Counted from the stretch's first letter, positions 28,262 through 37,668 are shown. The stretch is DNA of 64,000 nt from Dyella japonica A8 (GCF_000725385.1 NZ_CP008884.1:62001-126000); one strand, 5' to 3'. The notes: generated by a model from the letters alone, not told the origin. Numbers and translations are program-made.

Positions 28262-28283
28262 GGGCGTCCGAGGCCTTCCGTCC

Positions 28284-28381
28284 CTGTGGGAGCGCACCCT
28301 GTGCGCGACCGCGGACTATGGCTACACACCAGTCTCCGACCGTGCCGCGAGATTCGTCGCGCACAGGGTGCGCTCCCACAG
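28284..28381. repeat. Family A paired palindrome
   Basis: CTGTGGGAGCGCACCCTGTG and CACAGGGTGCGCTCCCACAG as perfect arms with about 55 bases between. It begins 23 bases after the polA stop and could protect or end the polA transcript. Confidence 0.9.
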
Positions 28382-28497
28382 GGGCGGGAAGGCGTCGCCC
28401 CGCCTGAAATGTTCGATTTTCGTCAAATGAACAGCCCCTGACCAAAACTGACCTGGCGAGTGCAACTTTTGCCGCCTGCCGCGTTCTTAATCATCGG

Positions 28498-28628
28498 ATG
28501 CACGCAACGGCATCCACGGGCCCGCCACCTCCCTGGACGGGCCCAACCGGTCAGCGAACCTCTCCCCTGGGTTTCGCTGCCACCCCGGCCCCGAGGATTC
28601 CCCCCTAATCCTCGGGGCCTTTTCTTTT
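28498..28628 (+). ncRNA. sX13: sX13-like small RNA with three C-rich loops
   Basis: Three consecutive hairpins each expose a C-rich loop. Hairpin 1 pairs GGGCCCG (28518) with CGGGCCC (28538), loop around ACCTCCCT. Hairpin 2 pairs CAGCGAA (28552) with TTCGCTG (28573), loop around TCTCCCCTG. Hairpin 3 is a 13-base terminator stem (28587-28599 with 28607-28619), loop CCCCCCT, followed by TTTTCTTTT. Location downstream of polA and the three C-rich loops match sX13 of Xanthomonas, an Hfq-independent post-transcriptional regulator that pairs through its loops with G-rich sites in mRNAs. The 5' end is estimated from a weak -10 (CTTAAT, 28486). Strand and terminator are clear; the exact start is not. 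Confidence 0.83.
28587..28628 (+). terminator. Terminator of the sX13-like RNA
   Basis: A perfect 13-base stem (GGCCCCGAGGATT with AATCCTCGGGGCC), loop CCCCCCT, and TTTTCTTTT tail. It is the strongest intrinsic terminator in the window, yet no protein gene ends just before it, which supports an RNA gene. Confidence 0.92.
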
Positions 28629-28745
28629 CCGGCTCGTGGGCCGCGTCGCCGCAGGAAAGGACAGCGAGCACTCAAGCCGCTAGGATTTGCGCGAACCAAT
28701 CATCTGGCCATAGGGAGCACGGCCGGCTCCGAGGGTCATTGCTGC

Positions 28746-29780
28746 GTGCAGATCAAGGGAAAAGTCACTTCGTTCGATATCGCCCACCTGGCTGGGGTCT
28801 CCCAGTCGACGGTGTCGCGTGCGCTGCGCGGCAGCCCGCTGGTGAATGAAGAAACCCGTCGGCGCATCCAGGCGGCGGTGGACGAGCTGAACTACAAGGT
28901 CGACAAGAACGCCTCCAGCCTGCGCGCCCGCCACACCGGCACCCTCGCCCTGCTGCTGTTCGAGGACCCGACGGCCGACGAATCGCACATCAACCCGTTC
29001 TTCCTCTCCATGCTGGGCTCGATTACGCGCGCCAGCGCCCAGCGCGGCTACGACCTGCTGATCTCGTTCCAGCAGTTCTCGCGCGACTGGCATGCGGACT
29101 ACGCGGACAGCAAGAAGGCCGACGGCATCATTCTGCTCGGCTACGGCGACTACCTCGCCACGCGCGACAAGCTGCAGAAGCTGGTGGACCAGGGTACCCG
29201 CTGCGTGCGCTGGGGCGCCGTGCTGCCGGATCAGCCGGATGTCTCGGTGGGCTGCGACAACATCAGCGGCGGCCGCGAGGTCACCACGCACCTGCTGGAA
29301 CAGGGTTGCCAGCGCGTCGCCTTCCTCGGCGACGCCTCCAGTCACTATCCCGAATTCTTCGACCGCTACCGCGGCTATTCGCGTGCGCTGAGCGATGCCG
29401 GCATGGATGCCGAATCGCTGCTGCAGGTGAACGCCGAGAGTACCGAGCAGTCCGGCTACCAGGCCATGGAAACCCTGCTGGCACGAGGCGTGGCGTTCGA
29501 CGCCGTGTTCGCCGCCAGCGACCTGATCGCCATCGGCGCCATGCGCTCCCTGGCTGACCACGGCCTCAAGGTGCCGGACGATGTGGCGCTGGCCGGCTTC
29601 GACGACATCCCGGTGGCCAGCTTCGTCAACCCGCCGCTGACCACGGTGCTGCAGGACACGAAGCTCGCGGGCGAGATCCTGGTCGACAACCTGCTCGCGC
29701 TGATCCGCGGCGAGCCGGCGGAAAGCGCGATGCTGCCGGCGAAGCTGATCGTGCGGAAATCGAGCCTCAAGCCCCGCTGA
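28746..29780 (+). CDS. LacI-family regulator of the maltodextrin locus
   Basis: A 344-residue repressor. The N-terminal helix-turn-helix is SFDIAHLAGVSQSTVSRAL, followed by the hinge and a type I periplasmic-binding-protein-like sugar domain ending with ALAGFDDIPVASF. The start is GTG with GAGGGT upstream. It opens the maltodextrin locus and is convergent with the permease gene. Two inverted TGAATACGTATGCA sites in the divergent TonB-receptor/GH13 promoter region fit LacI-type operators and are the likely targets. The effector is presumably maltose or a maltodextrin. Repressor versus activator is not decided by sequence. Confidence 0.92.
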   Translation: MQIKGKVTSFDIAHLAGVSQSTVSRALRGSPLVNEETRRRIQAAVDELNYKVDKNASSLRARHTGTLALLLFEDPTADESHINPFFLSMLGSITRASAQRGYDLLISFQQFSRDWHADYADSKKADGIILLGYGDYLATRDKLQKLVDQGTRCVRWGAVLPDQPDVSVGCDNISGGREVTTHLLEQGCQRVAFLGDASSHYPEFFDRYRGYSRALSDAGMDAESLLQVNAESTEQSGYQAMETLLARGVAFDAVFAASDLIAIGAMRSLADHGLKVPDDVALAGFDDIPVASFVNPPLTTVLQDTKLAGEILVDNLLALIRGEPAESAMLPAKLIVRKSSLKPR

Positions 29781-29793
29781 TTTCCGCCGCTTT

Positions 29794-29875
29794 TGTGGGA
29801 GCGCACCCTGTGCGCGACGCCCCATCGAAGAGGCGACCCTCCGCTCCGCGGTCGCGCACAGGGTGCGCTCCCACA
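29794..29875. repeat. Family A paired palindrome
   Basis: TGTGGGAGCGCACCCTGTGC and its complement GCACAGGGTGCGCTCCCACA flank about 35 bases. It sits exactly between the convergent lacI-type gene and the MFS permease gene, so it may act on both 3' ends. Confidence 0.9.
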
Positions 29876-29885
29876 AAGGGCGACA

Positions 29886-31373
29886 CTACCGCGCCTCGGC
29901 AGCCGTCAACTGCGCCGACGGCTCCGCCACCCGCAACGTGCACAGCCCCGCAACCACCAGGCTCGCCCCACCCATCGCCAGTGCCCAGATCGGCTGCCCA
30001 TGGAAGAACAGGCGCAGCAGCAGGCCCAGCACGCTGGCGGCCATCAGCTGGGGGATGACGATGAAGAAATTGAAGATGCCCATATAGACGCCCATCTTCG
30101 AGGCCGGCAGGTTGTCCGACAGCAGCGCGTACGGCAGCGACAGGATCGAGGCCCACGCGAAGCCCACGCCGACCATCGACACCAGCAGCCACTGCGGGTC
30201 ACGGATCACCAGGAACGACAACAGCCCCGCGCCGCCCAGCCAGCAGTTGGCGAGATGACTGAGGCGCAGGCCCCAGCGACGCACCATCCAGGGAATGGCC
30301 GCCGCGGCGATGGCCGCAAAACCGTTGTAGGCGGCGAACAGCACGCCCACCCAGTTGGCGCCTTCGTTGTAGATGGCCGAATGGGTGTCGGTGGTGCCGT
30401 ATTGCACCGAGGTCACCGCGGCCGTGGTGTAGATCCACAGCGCGAACAGGGCGAACCACGAGAAGAACTGCACCACGGCCAGCCGCCGCATGGTTTCCGG
30501 CATGCCGTAGAGGTCACCCATCACCTGCCGGAGCATGCCCCGCGTACGCGTGGCCGAGAGCCAGGAGAACAGTGCGCCGAACAGCACCAGGCCGCCGCCG
30601 AGCAGGTACAGCTCCTTCTCCAGCGCGTAATGACGGATGACCACCAGCAAGGCCAGCCCCGCGACCACCAGCACCACACCGAAGCGCCAGGCCCGCGACG
30701 CATCCACCGGCTCCGCTTCCACCGGACTGTCACTGAACGCCTCCAGTTCGGCCGGCGGGTACTCACGCGTGGTGAGCACCGTCCACAGCACGGAACCCAG
30801 CAACACCACGCCGCCGAGATAGAACGCGTACTTCACCGTGTCGGGAATGGCACCCTCGCCCGCCACGTTGCTCACACCCAGCTTGGCGAGCAACCACGGC
30901 AGCAGCGACGCCACCACCGAACCCAGGCCGATGAAGAAGCTCTGCATCGCATAGCCCACCGGCCGCTGTCGCGGCGGCAGCTGGTCGCCGACGAAGGCAC
31001 GAAACGGCTCCATCGAAATGTTGATGGAGGCGTCCATGATCCACAGCAGTCCCGCCGCCACCCACAGCACCGGCGAGTTGGGCATGCACAGCAAGGCCAG
31101 CGTGGTCAGCACCGCGCCGATCAGGAAGTACGGCCGGCGCCGGCCCAGCCGCGTCCACGTGCGATCGGAGAGGTAGCCGATGACCGGCTGCACCAGCAGG
31201 CCGGAGAACGGGGCCGCGATCCACAGCGCCGGAATGTCGCCGACATCCGCGCCCAGCGTCTGGAAGATGCGGCTGACGTTCGCGTTCTGCAGGGCGAAGC
31301 CGAACTGGATGCCCAGGAAACCGAAGCACATGTTCCAGATCTGCCAGAACGACAGCTCGGGCTTGCGCGTCAT
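29886..31373 (-). CDS. SLC45-type MFS sugar permease (maltose/maltodextrin)
   Basis: A 495-residue inner-membrane protein of about twelve hydrophobic helices. FGFLGIQFGFALQNANVSRI at the start, and DRTWTRLGRRRPYFLIGAV after helix 3, mark the SLC45/GPH-like MFS group, which contains bacterial and animal sucrose and maltose proton symporters. A long hydrophilic stretch follows helix 6. Its ATG overlaps the stop of the upstream glycosidase gene by four bases, so it is the last gene of a coupled unit. It probably imports maltose or short maltodextrins made in the periplasm; the exact sugar is inference. Confidence 0.9.
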   Translation of the reverse strand: MTRKPELSFWQIWNMCFGFLGIQFGFALQNANVSRIFQTLGADVGDIPALWIAAPFSGLLVQPVIGYLSDRTWTRLGRRRPYFLIGAVLTTLALLCMPNSPVLWVAAGLLWIMDASINISMEPFRAFVGDQLPPRQRPVGYAMQSFFIGLGSVVASLLPWLLAKLGVSNVAGEGAIPDTVKYAFYLGGVVLLGSVLWTVLTTREYPPAELEAFSDSPVEAEPVDASRAWRFGVVLVVAGLALLVVIRHYALEKELYLLGGGLVLFGALFSWLSATRTRGMLRQVMGDLYGMPETMRRLAVVQFFSWFALFALWIYTTAAVTSVQYGTTDTHSAIYNEGANWVGVLFAAYNGFAAIAAAAIPWMVRRWGLRLSHLANCWLGGAGLLSFLVIRDPQWLLVSMVGVGFAWASILSLPYALLSDNLPASKMGVYMGIFNFFIVIPQLMAASVLGLLLRLFFHGQPIWALAMGGASLVVAGLCTLRVAEPSAQLTAAEAR

Positions 31374-33592
31374 GGCGCGACGGTTCCCTGCGGTGCCGGC
31401 GAGACAAACATCGCTTCCACGGCCGCGTCATTCACCGGGCCACTGGCCCCACCTTGTTCGCCGGTGTAATGCGCGTTGTGGCGCAGGTCACTCATGTTGA
31501 ACCCCTGGTCGAGACGGAAACGGCAGGCCACGCCCGCCTGGGCCTTGAACGTGGCAGTGGCGGAACGCTGCGTTCCCACACTATGCGGCATCACGACCGG
31601 AACATGCTGCGGCGCTGCACCATCGCAGGACACGTCCATCATCTTCACCGCCGCGGTGATGCCCGTGTTGATCGGGCCATGGTTGTTCGCGTAGTCGAAC
31701 GAGACAGTGAAGCTGCCGCCCTTGGCCGCCTTCCATTCCCACGGACCCGGCCCGCTAAGACGTGTCTCCTCGCCCTTGCACGTCGGCAGGCCAGGCAAGG
31801 ATTCCAGGCCATCGTCGCCAACGCGCGTGAGCTGGAAGCACTGACGCGTGGTGCCCTTGGGCACCGTGAGGCTGCCATGGATCGGGCCGATGCGACGGCC
31901 GTCCAGATACAACATGGCCAAGCCGTCGACATCCACCCGCCAACCTTTCGGCGTATCCGTCACGGTGGGTGCGTCAGGCATGTCGGGACCGAACAGCGGC
32001 GCATCGATGCGCAAGGGTTTCGCGCCCGAACGGATCGCCTTCAGCTGGACGATGGTTTCCCCGTCCTGCTGGCGCTGCGACTGTGCAACCAGCAGGTCGC
32101 CATCGGCCTTGGCCGGGCGCAGCAGCGTGATGCGCTGGCCACGCAGCTCCAGCGTGATCTTCTGGCCGTCGCCGAACAGCGGTGCCAGCCAGGACACGGG
32201 CAGTTTCGGCTCGATCCAGCCGTCGTCGCCAAGGCCGAACACGCCGTTGATCACCATGTCGAGGTAACCCGCCACCGACCAGAGCTGGCGCGGCGAATTC
32301 ACCACCGGCCCGCTCAGCTTGCCTTCGTCGACGTGCACCGCCTGCGAGACCAGTTCGTAGTTTTCCATGTTGGAGGACGCCAGGGCGGCGCCGCGCAGGA
32401 TGGAATCCATCTCGTGCGCGATGCGCGGGGCATCGTCCACCACGCGTGCGGCGCGCAGCGAATACGCACTCACGAACGGCCAGATGGCACGGTTGTGATA
32501 GACGGGCTGGTCCTTGCGCTCGGGCCAGATCACCGGGCTTCCGGCCGGCCATGCGGGATAGTTCGCCAGCGTCTGTTTCGCCCTCGCCGGATCGGCCACG
32601 CCACTGGTCACCGCCAACGCGATGCCAAGCAGATCGTAACTGTCCACCGGCATGGCCGCCGGACCGATGTAGCTCATGTACATGCCGCGGTCGGCGCGCC
32701 AGAAGTGCGCGTTGATCGCCTGCTTGAGGGCGTTGGCCTGGGCAAGGTACTCCGTCGCGGACGCATCGTGCTTCCGCTCCGCGAGCTGCGCCGCCAGCTG
32801 CAGGGCCTGGTAATGCAGCACGTTGGTGGACAGGGCGAAAGACTCGCCGATGAAGCGCACGTCCTTCTCGGTCCATGCGGGATAGGTCTGTTCGCGCCAG
32901 TCGAGGAAGGAGGTCTCGCCGCGATACAAGCCCAGCGCCGGATCGAACACGTAAAGACGATCCTGCGCCAGCGTGTCCTGCAAGGCGTGCCAGGTGTCGT
33001 CGGCAAAAGCCCGGTCGTCCAGCAGGTGGCGCGCACCGAGGAACCACACCACGCGATCGGTGCTGATCGGCCAGCTGCCGCCCGAGCCGGTGTCCTGCAT
33101 CACGTACAGGCCCTGCGGTGCCGACGGCTCGCGCACATCCGACAGCTTGAAGCGCAGCGACTGGCGCGCGCGGTCGGCATCGACACGCCACAACGCCAGG
33201 TCGATGGAGTACGACACGTCGCGCGTCCACACGTACGGCCATTTCTCGCCGGTGGCATAGCACACGCACGGTATGGATTGCCCTTGGTCGTAGGCACCGT
33301 CACGGATGGCGGCCACGGCATCATGGCCAAGATCGTCCTGCGCCATCGCGAAAAGGCCATCGAACAACGGGCTGGCTGTGTGCACGGACAGCTTCTGCGC
33401 CGGAATGACGCGATCCCCCGCTGGCGCATGCAGCACGAAACTGCCATCGGCCTGTGTGCCCATGCTGGCGAGCTTGCCGTGCCAGCTCACCGCGCCCTGC
33501 GCGGTGATCGCCTCGGCCTGCACAAGACCTGCCACCAGCCACGCCGCACAGGCAAGCGCGACGCGCGTGCGACGCGTCAGCGCGCCGCTCAC
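31370..33592 (-). CDS. Exported six-hairpin glycosidase-like protein
   Basis: A 740-residue protein with a signal peptide (ALACAAWLVAGLVQA). The central part (about residues 95-470) looks like an (alpha/alpha)6 six-hairpin toroid as in trehalase, glucoamylase-like and debranching-type glycosidases: KWPYVWTRDVSYSIDLALW, then GSWPISTDRVVWFLGARHLL and WPERKDQPVYHNRAIWPFV. A beta-sandwich-like C-terminal region follows. I cannot assign a CAZy family with confidence. It overlaps the permease gene after it and the GH31 gene before it by four bases each. Context suggests it acts on a maltodextrin side-chain or an unusual alpha-glucan end. Confidence 0.8.
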   Translation of the reverse strand: MSGALTRRTRVALACAAWLVAGLVQAEAITAQGAVSWHGKLASMGTQADGSFVLHAPAGDRVIPAQKLSVHTASPLFDGLFAMAQDDLGHDAVAAIRDGAYDQGQSIPCVCYATGEKWPYVWTRDVSYSIDLALWRVDADRARQSLRFKLSDVREPSAPQGLYVMQDTGSGGSWPISTDRVVWFLGARHLLDDRAFADDTWHALQDTLAQDRLYVFDPALGLYRGETSFLDWREQTYPAWTEKDVRFIGESFALSTNVLHYQALQLAAQLAERKHDASATEYLAQANALKQAINAHFWRADRGMYMSYIGPAAMPVDSYDLLGIALAVTSGVADPARAKQTLANYPAWPAGSPVIWPERKDQPVYHNRAIWPFVSAYSLRAARVVDDAPRIAHEMDSILRGAALASSNMENYELVSQAVHVDEGKLSGPVVNSPRQLWSVAGYLDMVINGVFGLGDDGWIEPKLPVSWLAPLFGDGQKITLELRGQRITLLRPAKADGDLLVAQSQRQQDGETIVQLKAIRSGAKPLRIDAPLFGPDMPDAPTVTDTPKGWRVDVDGLAMLYLDGRRIGPIHGSLTVPKGTTRQCFQLTRVGDDGLESLPGLPTCKGEETRLSGPGPWEWKAAKGGSFTVSFDYANNHGPINTGITAAVKMMDVSCDGAAPQHVPVVMPHSVGTQRSATATFKAQAGVACRFRLDQGFNMSDLRHNAHYTGEQGGASGPVNDAAVEAMFVSPAPQGTVAP

Positions 33593-35919
33593 GACTTCAC
33601 CGCCGGCGTGGACAGCTGGATGCTCATGGCCTTGCCCGCATCGATCTTCACGTAGGTCACCTCGCCAAACCGATCGCTGCCGCGTGCCCAGCCTTGGCCA
33701 TCCGATGCACGCAACGCATCCAGGCTGGCGGCCATCGGCATTGCCTTGCCATCGTTGCTCACCTCACCTGCGGCATGGCCGTGGATGGCCAGCACATAGG
33801 TGCGCAACGCGGGCTTGAAGCTGCCTGCCGGTGCCGTCGTGCGGAAGCTGACCACGTTGCCCTCGCGCCGCACCGACAATGTCTGCAGGAAGTAGGCACC
33901 CTTCTCGTAGCCGTAGGTTTCGCCGTCGTCGTCATAGACGTCGAAGCGCGTTTCGCCATCGGACGGAAACACCTGCACGTCCAGCGACGTCACCGGCTGC
34001 TGGCCCACATAATCCATCACCGGCTGCTGCGGGATGATGGCGCCCTCGCGCACGAACAGCGGGATATCGCTCCAGTTCGCCGAGTCCACGTCCAGGGTGA
34101 CCTCGCGATCGCCTTCGTAGGTCTTGCCATCGAACCAGTTGATCCAACGGCCATGCGGCAGCTGCAGGTGCTTGGTGGCCTGACCTTGTTCCACGATGGG
34201 CGACACCAGCAGGTAGTCGCCAAACATCCAGGCATCGACGCGGTCGCGCTGGGCCGGGTCCTGCGGATAGGCAAACTGTAGAGGGCGCACCAACCCCACG
34301 CCGTCGGCATGCGCGTGGTGCTCGTAGCTGTAGATGTATGGAATCAGCGAGTAGCGCAGGCGGATGGCGTCGGTGGCGGCCTTTTCCGCGACGGGGCCGT
34401 AGACCCACGGCTGGCGCTTCTGTCCGAAATCGCCATGCACGCGGAACACCGGCGTAAACGCGCCGAACTGGATCCAGCGCGCGTAGTTCTCGTCGGTGGG
34501 GCGTGGCGCCTTGAAGCCGCCGCCGTCCATACCCCAGTGCATCGCGCCCACGTCGAACGCGGCGAGCATGCGCTGACGCTGCGCCGCCATGCTGGCGAAG
34601 CCGCTCTGGATGTCGCCCGACCACACGCCGTAAGCGTAGCGTTGCGCGCCAAGATAGAAATTGCGGTTGACCGACCAAACGCGCTGGTCGCTGACAGCGC
34701 GCTGGCCGTCGTACATCGCGCGCTGCATGTTGAGGAACTGGCTGTCGACGCCGCTGTCATCGGCTTCGTCATTCCACCAGCCCACGATGCCGGTCTCGAA
34801 GGAGTGCTTCAGCGCATCGTTGAAGAACCACGCGCGCACCTCCGGCTTGTCGAAGTCCACGTCACGCACCGGTTTGTGCGAGAAGTAGTCGGGCGCTTCC
34901 TTCGACTGCGCCAGCCAGTAGCCGCGCGCGGTGGCTTCACGCCCTTCCACGGTGTCCACATGCAGGCGCGGCTTCATGATGCCGGTCATGTGCACGCCGC
35001 GCTGGTCCATCTGCGCCTTGAGCTTGCCGTCGGGACCATCCGGGAACTTGTCGCTGTTCCAGCGGAACTCGCCCATGTCCTCGCCCCAGGCCTTCCAGTC
35101 GAAGTCGAAGGTGAAGTTGTCGATGGGGATGTGCCTGGCTCGATAGGTGTCGACCAGTTCCAGCGCTTCTTTCTGGTCGATGCCCCACTGGCTGTTGGTA
35201 AAGCCCATCGCCCACTTGGGAAACATCGGCGCCGCGCCGCTGAGCTGGCGCACCTGCGCGAACAGTGCATCGGGCGCGCCCACCAGCAGGTAGATCGTGC
35301 GCACGGGGGCTGCCTTGGCCCGGATGCGGATGTCGGTGGCGGACAAGTCGAAGCGCGCCGGCTCCGCATCCGCAAGCACGCCGTAGCCAGCGGTGCTCCA
35401 CACGAACGGCGCACCGGTATGGCCTTGGCGGCCCGCCGTCGCGATCTGCTTGCCCTCGCGCAATAGGTTGCCGGTGTCGGCATCGAAGGCGTTGAGCCCG
35501 CCAATGCCGTACTGCGGGTCGCCCTTGGCATGGCGCAACGACCAACGGCCATCCAGCGCGCGCGACAGGTCCGCACTGAGCAGCAGGCGACCGGTGGCGT
35601 CCTCCACGCGCAGCTCCGTGCGACGCGGGTTCCAGCGCACGGCCAATGCCGCGGAGCGCAGGATCTGCTCGTCGCCTTGCGTTTCCCGCGTCACCTCGAC
35701 CGGATCGAAACTGACCTGCTCGTCGATCACCGGCGTGGCCGGTTCGCGCGTGCCGTCCGCACGCAGCTGGACGATGCCCGGCGCCAGCAGGCGCAGTTCC
35801 AGCTTGCCCTTGGGCAGCACCAGTTCCATGCGATCGGCGCTGGCATCGTTGCGCGCCATGACCACCGGCGTGGCGGTCATGGCGGCAAGCAGCGCCAGCA
35901 CGAGCAGGCGCGCGCGCAT
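33589..35919 (-). CDS. Exported GH31 alpha-glucosidase
   Basis: A 776-residue glycoside hydrolase of family 31 with a signal peptide (RLLVLALLAAMTATPVVMA). After an N-terminal beta-sandwich the TIM barrel runs from about residue 215 (FPKWAMGFTNSQWGIDQ). The nucleophile region is GWWNDEADDSG near residue 380, and the acid/base region VWSGDIQSG lies near residue 431. DAWMFGDYLLVSPI is the family's conserved C-terminal barrel segment. It probably releases glucose from non-reducing ends of maltodextrins in the periplasm. Its ATG overlaps the stop of the alpha-amylase gene by one base. Confidence 0.92.
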   Translation of the reverse strand: MRARLLVLALLAAMTATPVVMARNDASADRMELVLPKGKLELRLLAPGIVQLRADGTREPATPVIDEQVSFDPVEVTRETQGDEQILRSAALAVRWNPRRTELRVEDATGRLLLSADLSRALDGRWSLRHAKGDPQYGIGGLNAFDADTGNLLREGKQIATAGRQGHTGAPFVWSTAGYGVLADAEPARFDLSATDIRIRAKAAPVRTIYLLVGAPDALFAQVRQLSGAAPMFPKWAMGFTNSQWGIDQKEALELVDTYRARHIPIDNFTFDFDWKAWGEDMGEFRWNSDKFPDGPDGKLKAQMDQRGVHMTGIMKPRLHVDTVEGREATARGYWLAQSKEAPDYFSHKPVRDVDFDKPEVRAWFFNDALKHSFETGIVGWWNDEADDSGVDSQFLNMQRAMYDGQRAVSDQRVWSVNRNFYLGAQRYAYGVWSGDIQSGFASMAAQRQRMLAAFDVGAMHWGMDGGGFKAPRPTDENYARWIQFGAFTPVFRVHGDFGQKRQPWVYGPVAEKAATDAIRLRYSLIPYIYSYEHHAHADGVGLVRPLQFAYPQDPAQRDRVDAWMFGDYLLVSPIVEQGQATKHLQLPHGRWINWFDGKTYEGDREVTLDVDSANWSDIPLFVREGAIIPQQPVMDYVGQQPVTSLDVQVFPSDGETRFDVYDDDGETYGYEKGAYFLQTLSVRREGNVVSFRTTAPAGSFKPALRTYVLAIHGHAAGEVSNDGKAMPMAASLDALRASDGQGWARGSDRFGEVTYVKIDAGKAMSIQLSTPAVKS

Positions 35920-37490
35920 CAGTGCAACACCACGGTGCTGTAGGCAGGCAGCTTGAGGTTGCCACTGGCCAGGGTGGCTTGTGGCTTGGTGGTCAGCAGC
36001 ACAGTGGCGTCCTTGGGCAGCAGGTCCGCCTTAGGTTTCCACACGGCGTCCTTGCCGGAAAGGTTATGCACCACCAGCAGCTTCTGCTTGCCGTCGTTGC
36101 GCCAGTACGCCACCAAGTTCGGCTTGCCGGTGGCCAGCACGGTCAGGTCGCCGTCGCGCAAGGCGCTGTTCTGCGCGCGCCAGCCGATCAGGGTACGGTA
36201 GGCGTTGTAGAGCGAGTTGGGATCGTCCTGCTCCGCCTGCACGGAAACCGCCGCACCCTGGTTCACGCTGGAGGGTTTCCAGCGGGACTCACCCGTACCT
36301 GCTTCGCGCGTCCAACGCATCGGCTCGCGCAGATTTTCATCGGGCTTCTTGCCTTCCATGCCCAGCTCTTCGCCGTAATAGATGTACGGCCGACCCGGCA
36401 GCGTCAGCAGCATGGCCGCCGCCATGCGCATATGGTCGAGGTTGCCATGGAGGCGGCTCATCACGCGTTCCTGGTCGTGGTTGGACAGGAACGTGGAATC
36501 AATGTGCGGACTATCTCCGGCAATCTTGTATGCGTCGTAGGTGTCCTTGAGCAGCTGGTCGAGCTTGCCGGCCTTCTCCCCCTTGGCGCTGACGATCAGC
36601 TGTTCCGCCAGCGGGAAGTCGAAGATCGAACCCAGCGGCTTGAGGTAAGGGGCCAGCTCCTTGGGCGAGTTCGCGCTGACTTCACCCACCAGGGTCACCT
36701 TCGGGTTCGTCTTGGCGAGCGCATCGTGGTATTCCGTCCACCACTGGACGTTCTTCTCCAGCGCCTTGGCGCTGTGCACGTCTGATTTGAAGTCGACGTA
36801 AATGTGCTTGGCGGCATCCAGGCGGAAGCCGTCCACGCCCTCGCCCAGCCAGTACTGGCCGACCTTGATCATCTCGGCGCGCACCGCCGGGTTGTCGTAG
36901 TTGAGGTCGGGCATGTGGCCACCGAAGTCGCCGATGTACCAGCCGTCGCTGCCGGCATGCCAGATCGGCGTGTCCGTGGCGCTCATGGCGTTGAGGTCCG
37001 GCTTCTTGGAGGTCCAGGTGTACCAGTCGCGATGCGTGTCGCCGGGATTCTGCGCCGCGACGAACCACGGATGCTCGTTGCTGGTGTGGTTGATCACCAT
37101 GTCCATGGTCACCGCGATGCCGCGCTTGTGCGCTTCGGCCACCAGGTGTTCCAGGTCGGCCGTGGTGCCGTACTGCGGGTTGATGCCGTAGTAATCGGTG
37201 ATGTCGTAGCCGTGGTAGCTCGGCGAGCTGTTGATCGGCATCAGCCAGATGCCGCTGATGCCCAGCTGCTTGAGGTAATCGAGCTTGGCGGTGACGCCGT
37301 TGAGGTCGCCGATGCCGTCGCCGTTGGTGTCGTACCAGGCGCGCACGAAGATTTCGTAATAGACGCCCGAAGGCTGGACGTTCGCGGCGGGTGTCGCCGG
37401 GGTGTCGGCCGCGCTGGCCGGCGTCATCCCCGTGCCGAGGGCGAGGGAGAAAGCGAGCGCGAGAGAACTGAACAGGCGATTCCGGGACAT
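35919..37490 (-). CDS. Exported GH13 alpha-amylase
   Basis: A 523-residue GH13 enzyme with a signal peptide (SSLALAFSLALGTGMTPASA). The four GH13 regions are present: DMVINHTS; GFRLDAAKH with the nucleophile Asp near residue 223; LVGEVS with the acid Glu near 267; LSNHDQER with the third carboxylate near 337. It hydrolyses alpha-1,4-glucan bonds, and the signal peptide puts it in the periplasm or outside. The ATG at 37490 with GGAGC upstream is preferred over the in-frame ATG at 37502. It is the first of four overlapping genes (amylase, GH31, six-hairpin, permease). Confidence 0.94.
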   Translation of the reverse strand: MSRNRLFSSLALAFSLALGTGMTPASAADTPATPAANVQPSGVYYEIFVRAWYDTNGDGIGDLNGVTAKLDYLKQLGISGIWLMPINSSPSYHGYDITDYYGINPQYGTTADLEHLVAEAHKRGIAVTMDMVINHTSNEHPWFVAAQNPGDTHRDWYTWTSKKPDLNAMSATDTPIWHAGSDGWYIGDFGGHMPDLNYDNPAVRAEMIKVGQYWLGEGVDGFRLDAAKHIYVDFKSDVHSAKALEKNVQWWTEYHDALAKTNPKVTLVGEVSANSPKELAPYLKPLGSIFDFPLAEQLIVSAKGEKAGKLDQLLKDTYDAYKIAGDSPHIDSTFLSNHDQERVMSRLHGNLDHMRMAAAMLLTLPGRPYIYYGEELGMEGKKPDENLREPMRWTREAGTGESRWKPSSVNQGAAVSVQAEQDDPNSLYNAYRTLIGWRAQNSALRDGDLTVLATGKPNLVAYWRNDGKQKLLVVHNLSGKDAVWKPKADLLPKDATVLLTTKPQATLASGNLKLPAYSTVVLH

Positions 37491-37620
37491 GCAAAGCTCC
37501 ATCTAAAGCCGTGGGCCATCGACGGAACGGTACACCGGAACGCAACCATCGCATCGGACCGGAAACCGCCACGCCGGGCCTAGGGATGTGTACGCCATGC
37601 CGCCTGACGCGGCACGGCCC

Positions 37621-37662
37621 CAAAAAGCATCGCGCCGGCCCCTTTGCGGAGGCCGGCGCGAT
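37621..37662 (-). terminator. Terminator of the maltodextrin TonB-receptor gene
   Basis: On the minus strand ATCGCGCCGGCC pairs with GGCCGGCGCGAT around a 10-base loop, followed by GCTTTTTG. It is 7 bases after the receptor's stop codon and separates the receptor transcript from the alpha-amylase operon, so that operon needs read-through or its own promoter. Confidence 0.88.
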
Positions 37663-37668
37663 CGTGGC

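Noticed and set aside
28423..28699. Small frames overlapping the sX13-like region on the minus strand.
   Set aside because: The hairpins and terminator point to a plus-strand RNA gene, and the translations are Gly/Arg/Pro-rich without homology cues.
31454..33655. A 733-codon frame antisense to the six-hairpin glycosidase.
   Set aside because: No domain or signal, Arg/His-rich; the minus-strand gene has a signal peptide and coupled neighbours.
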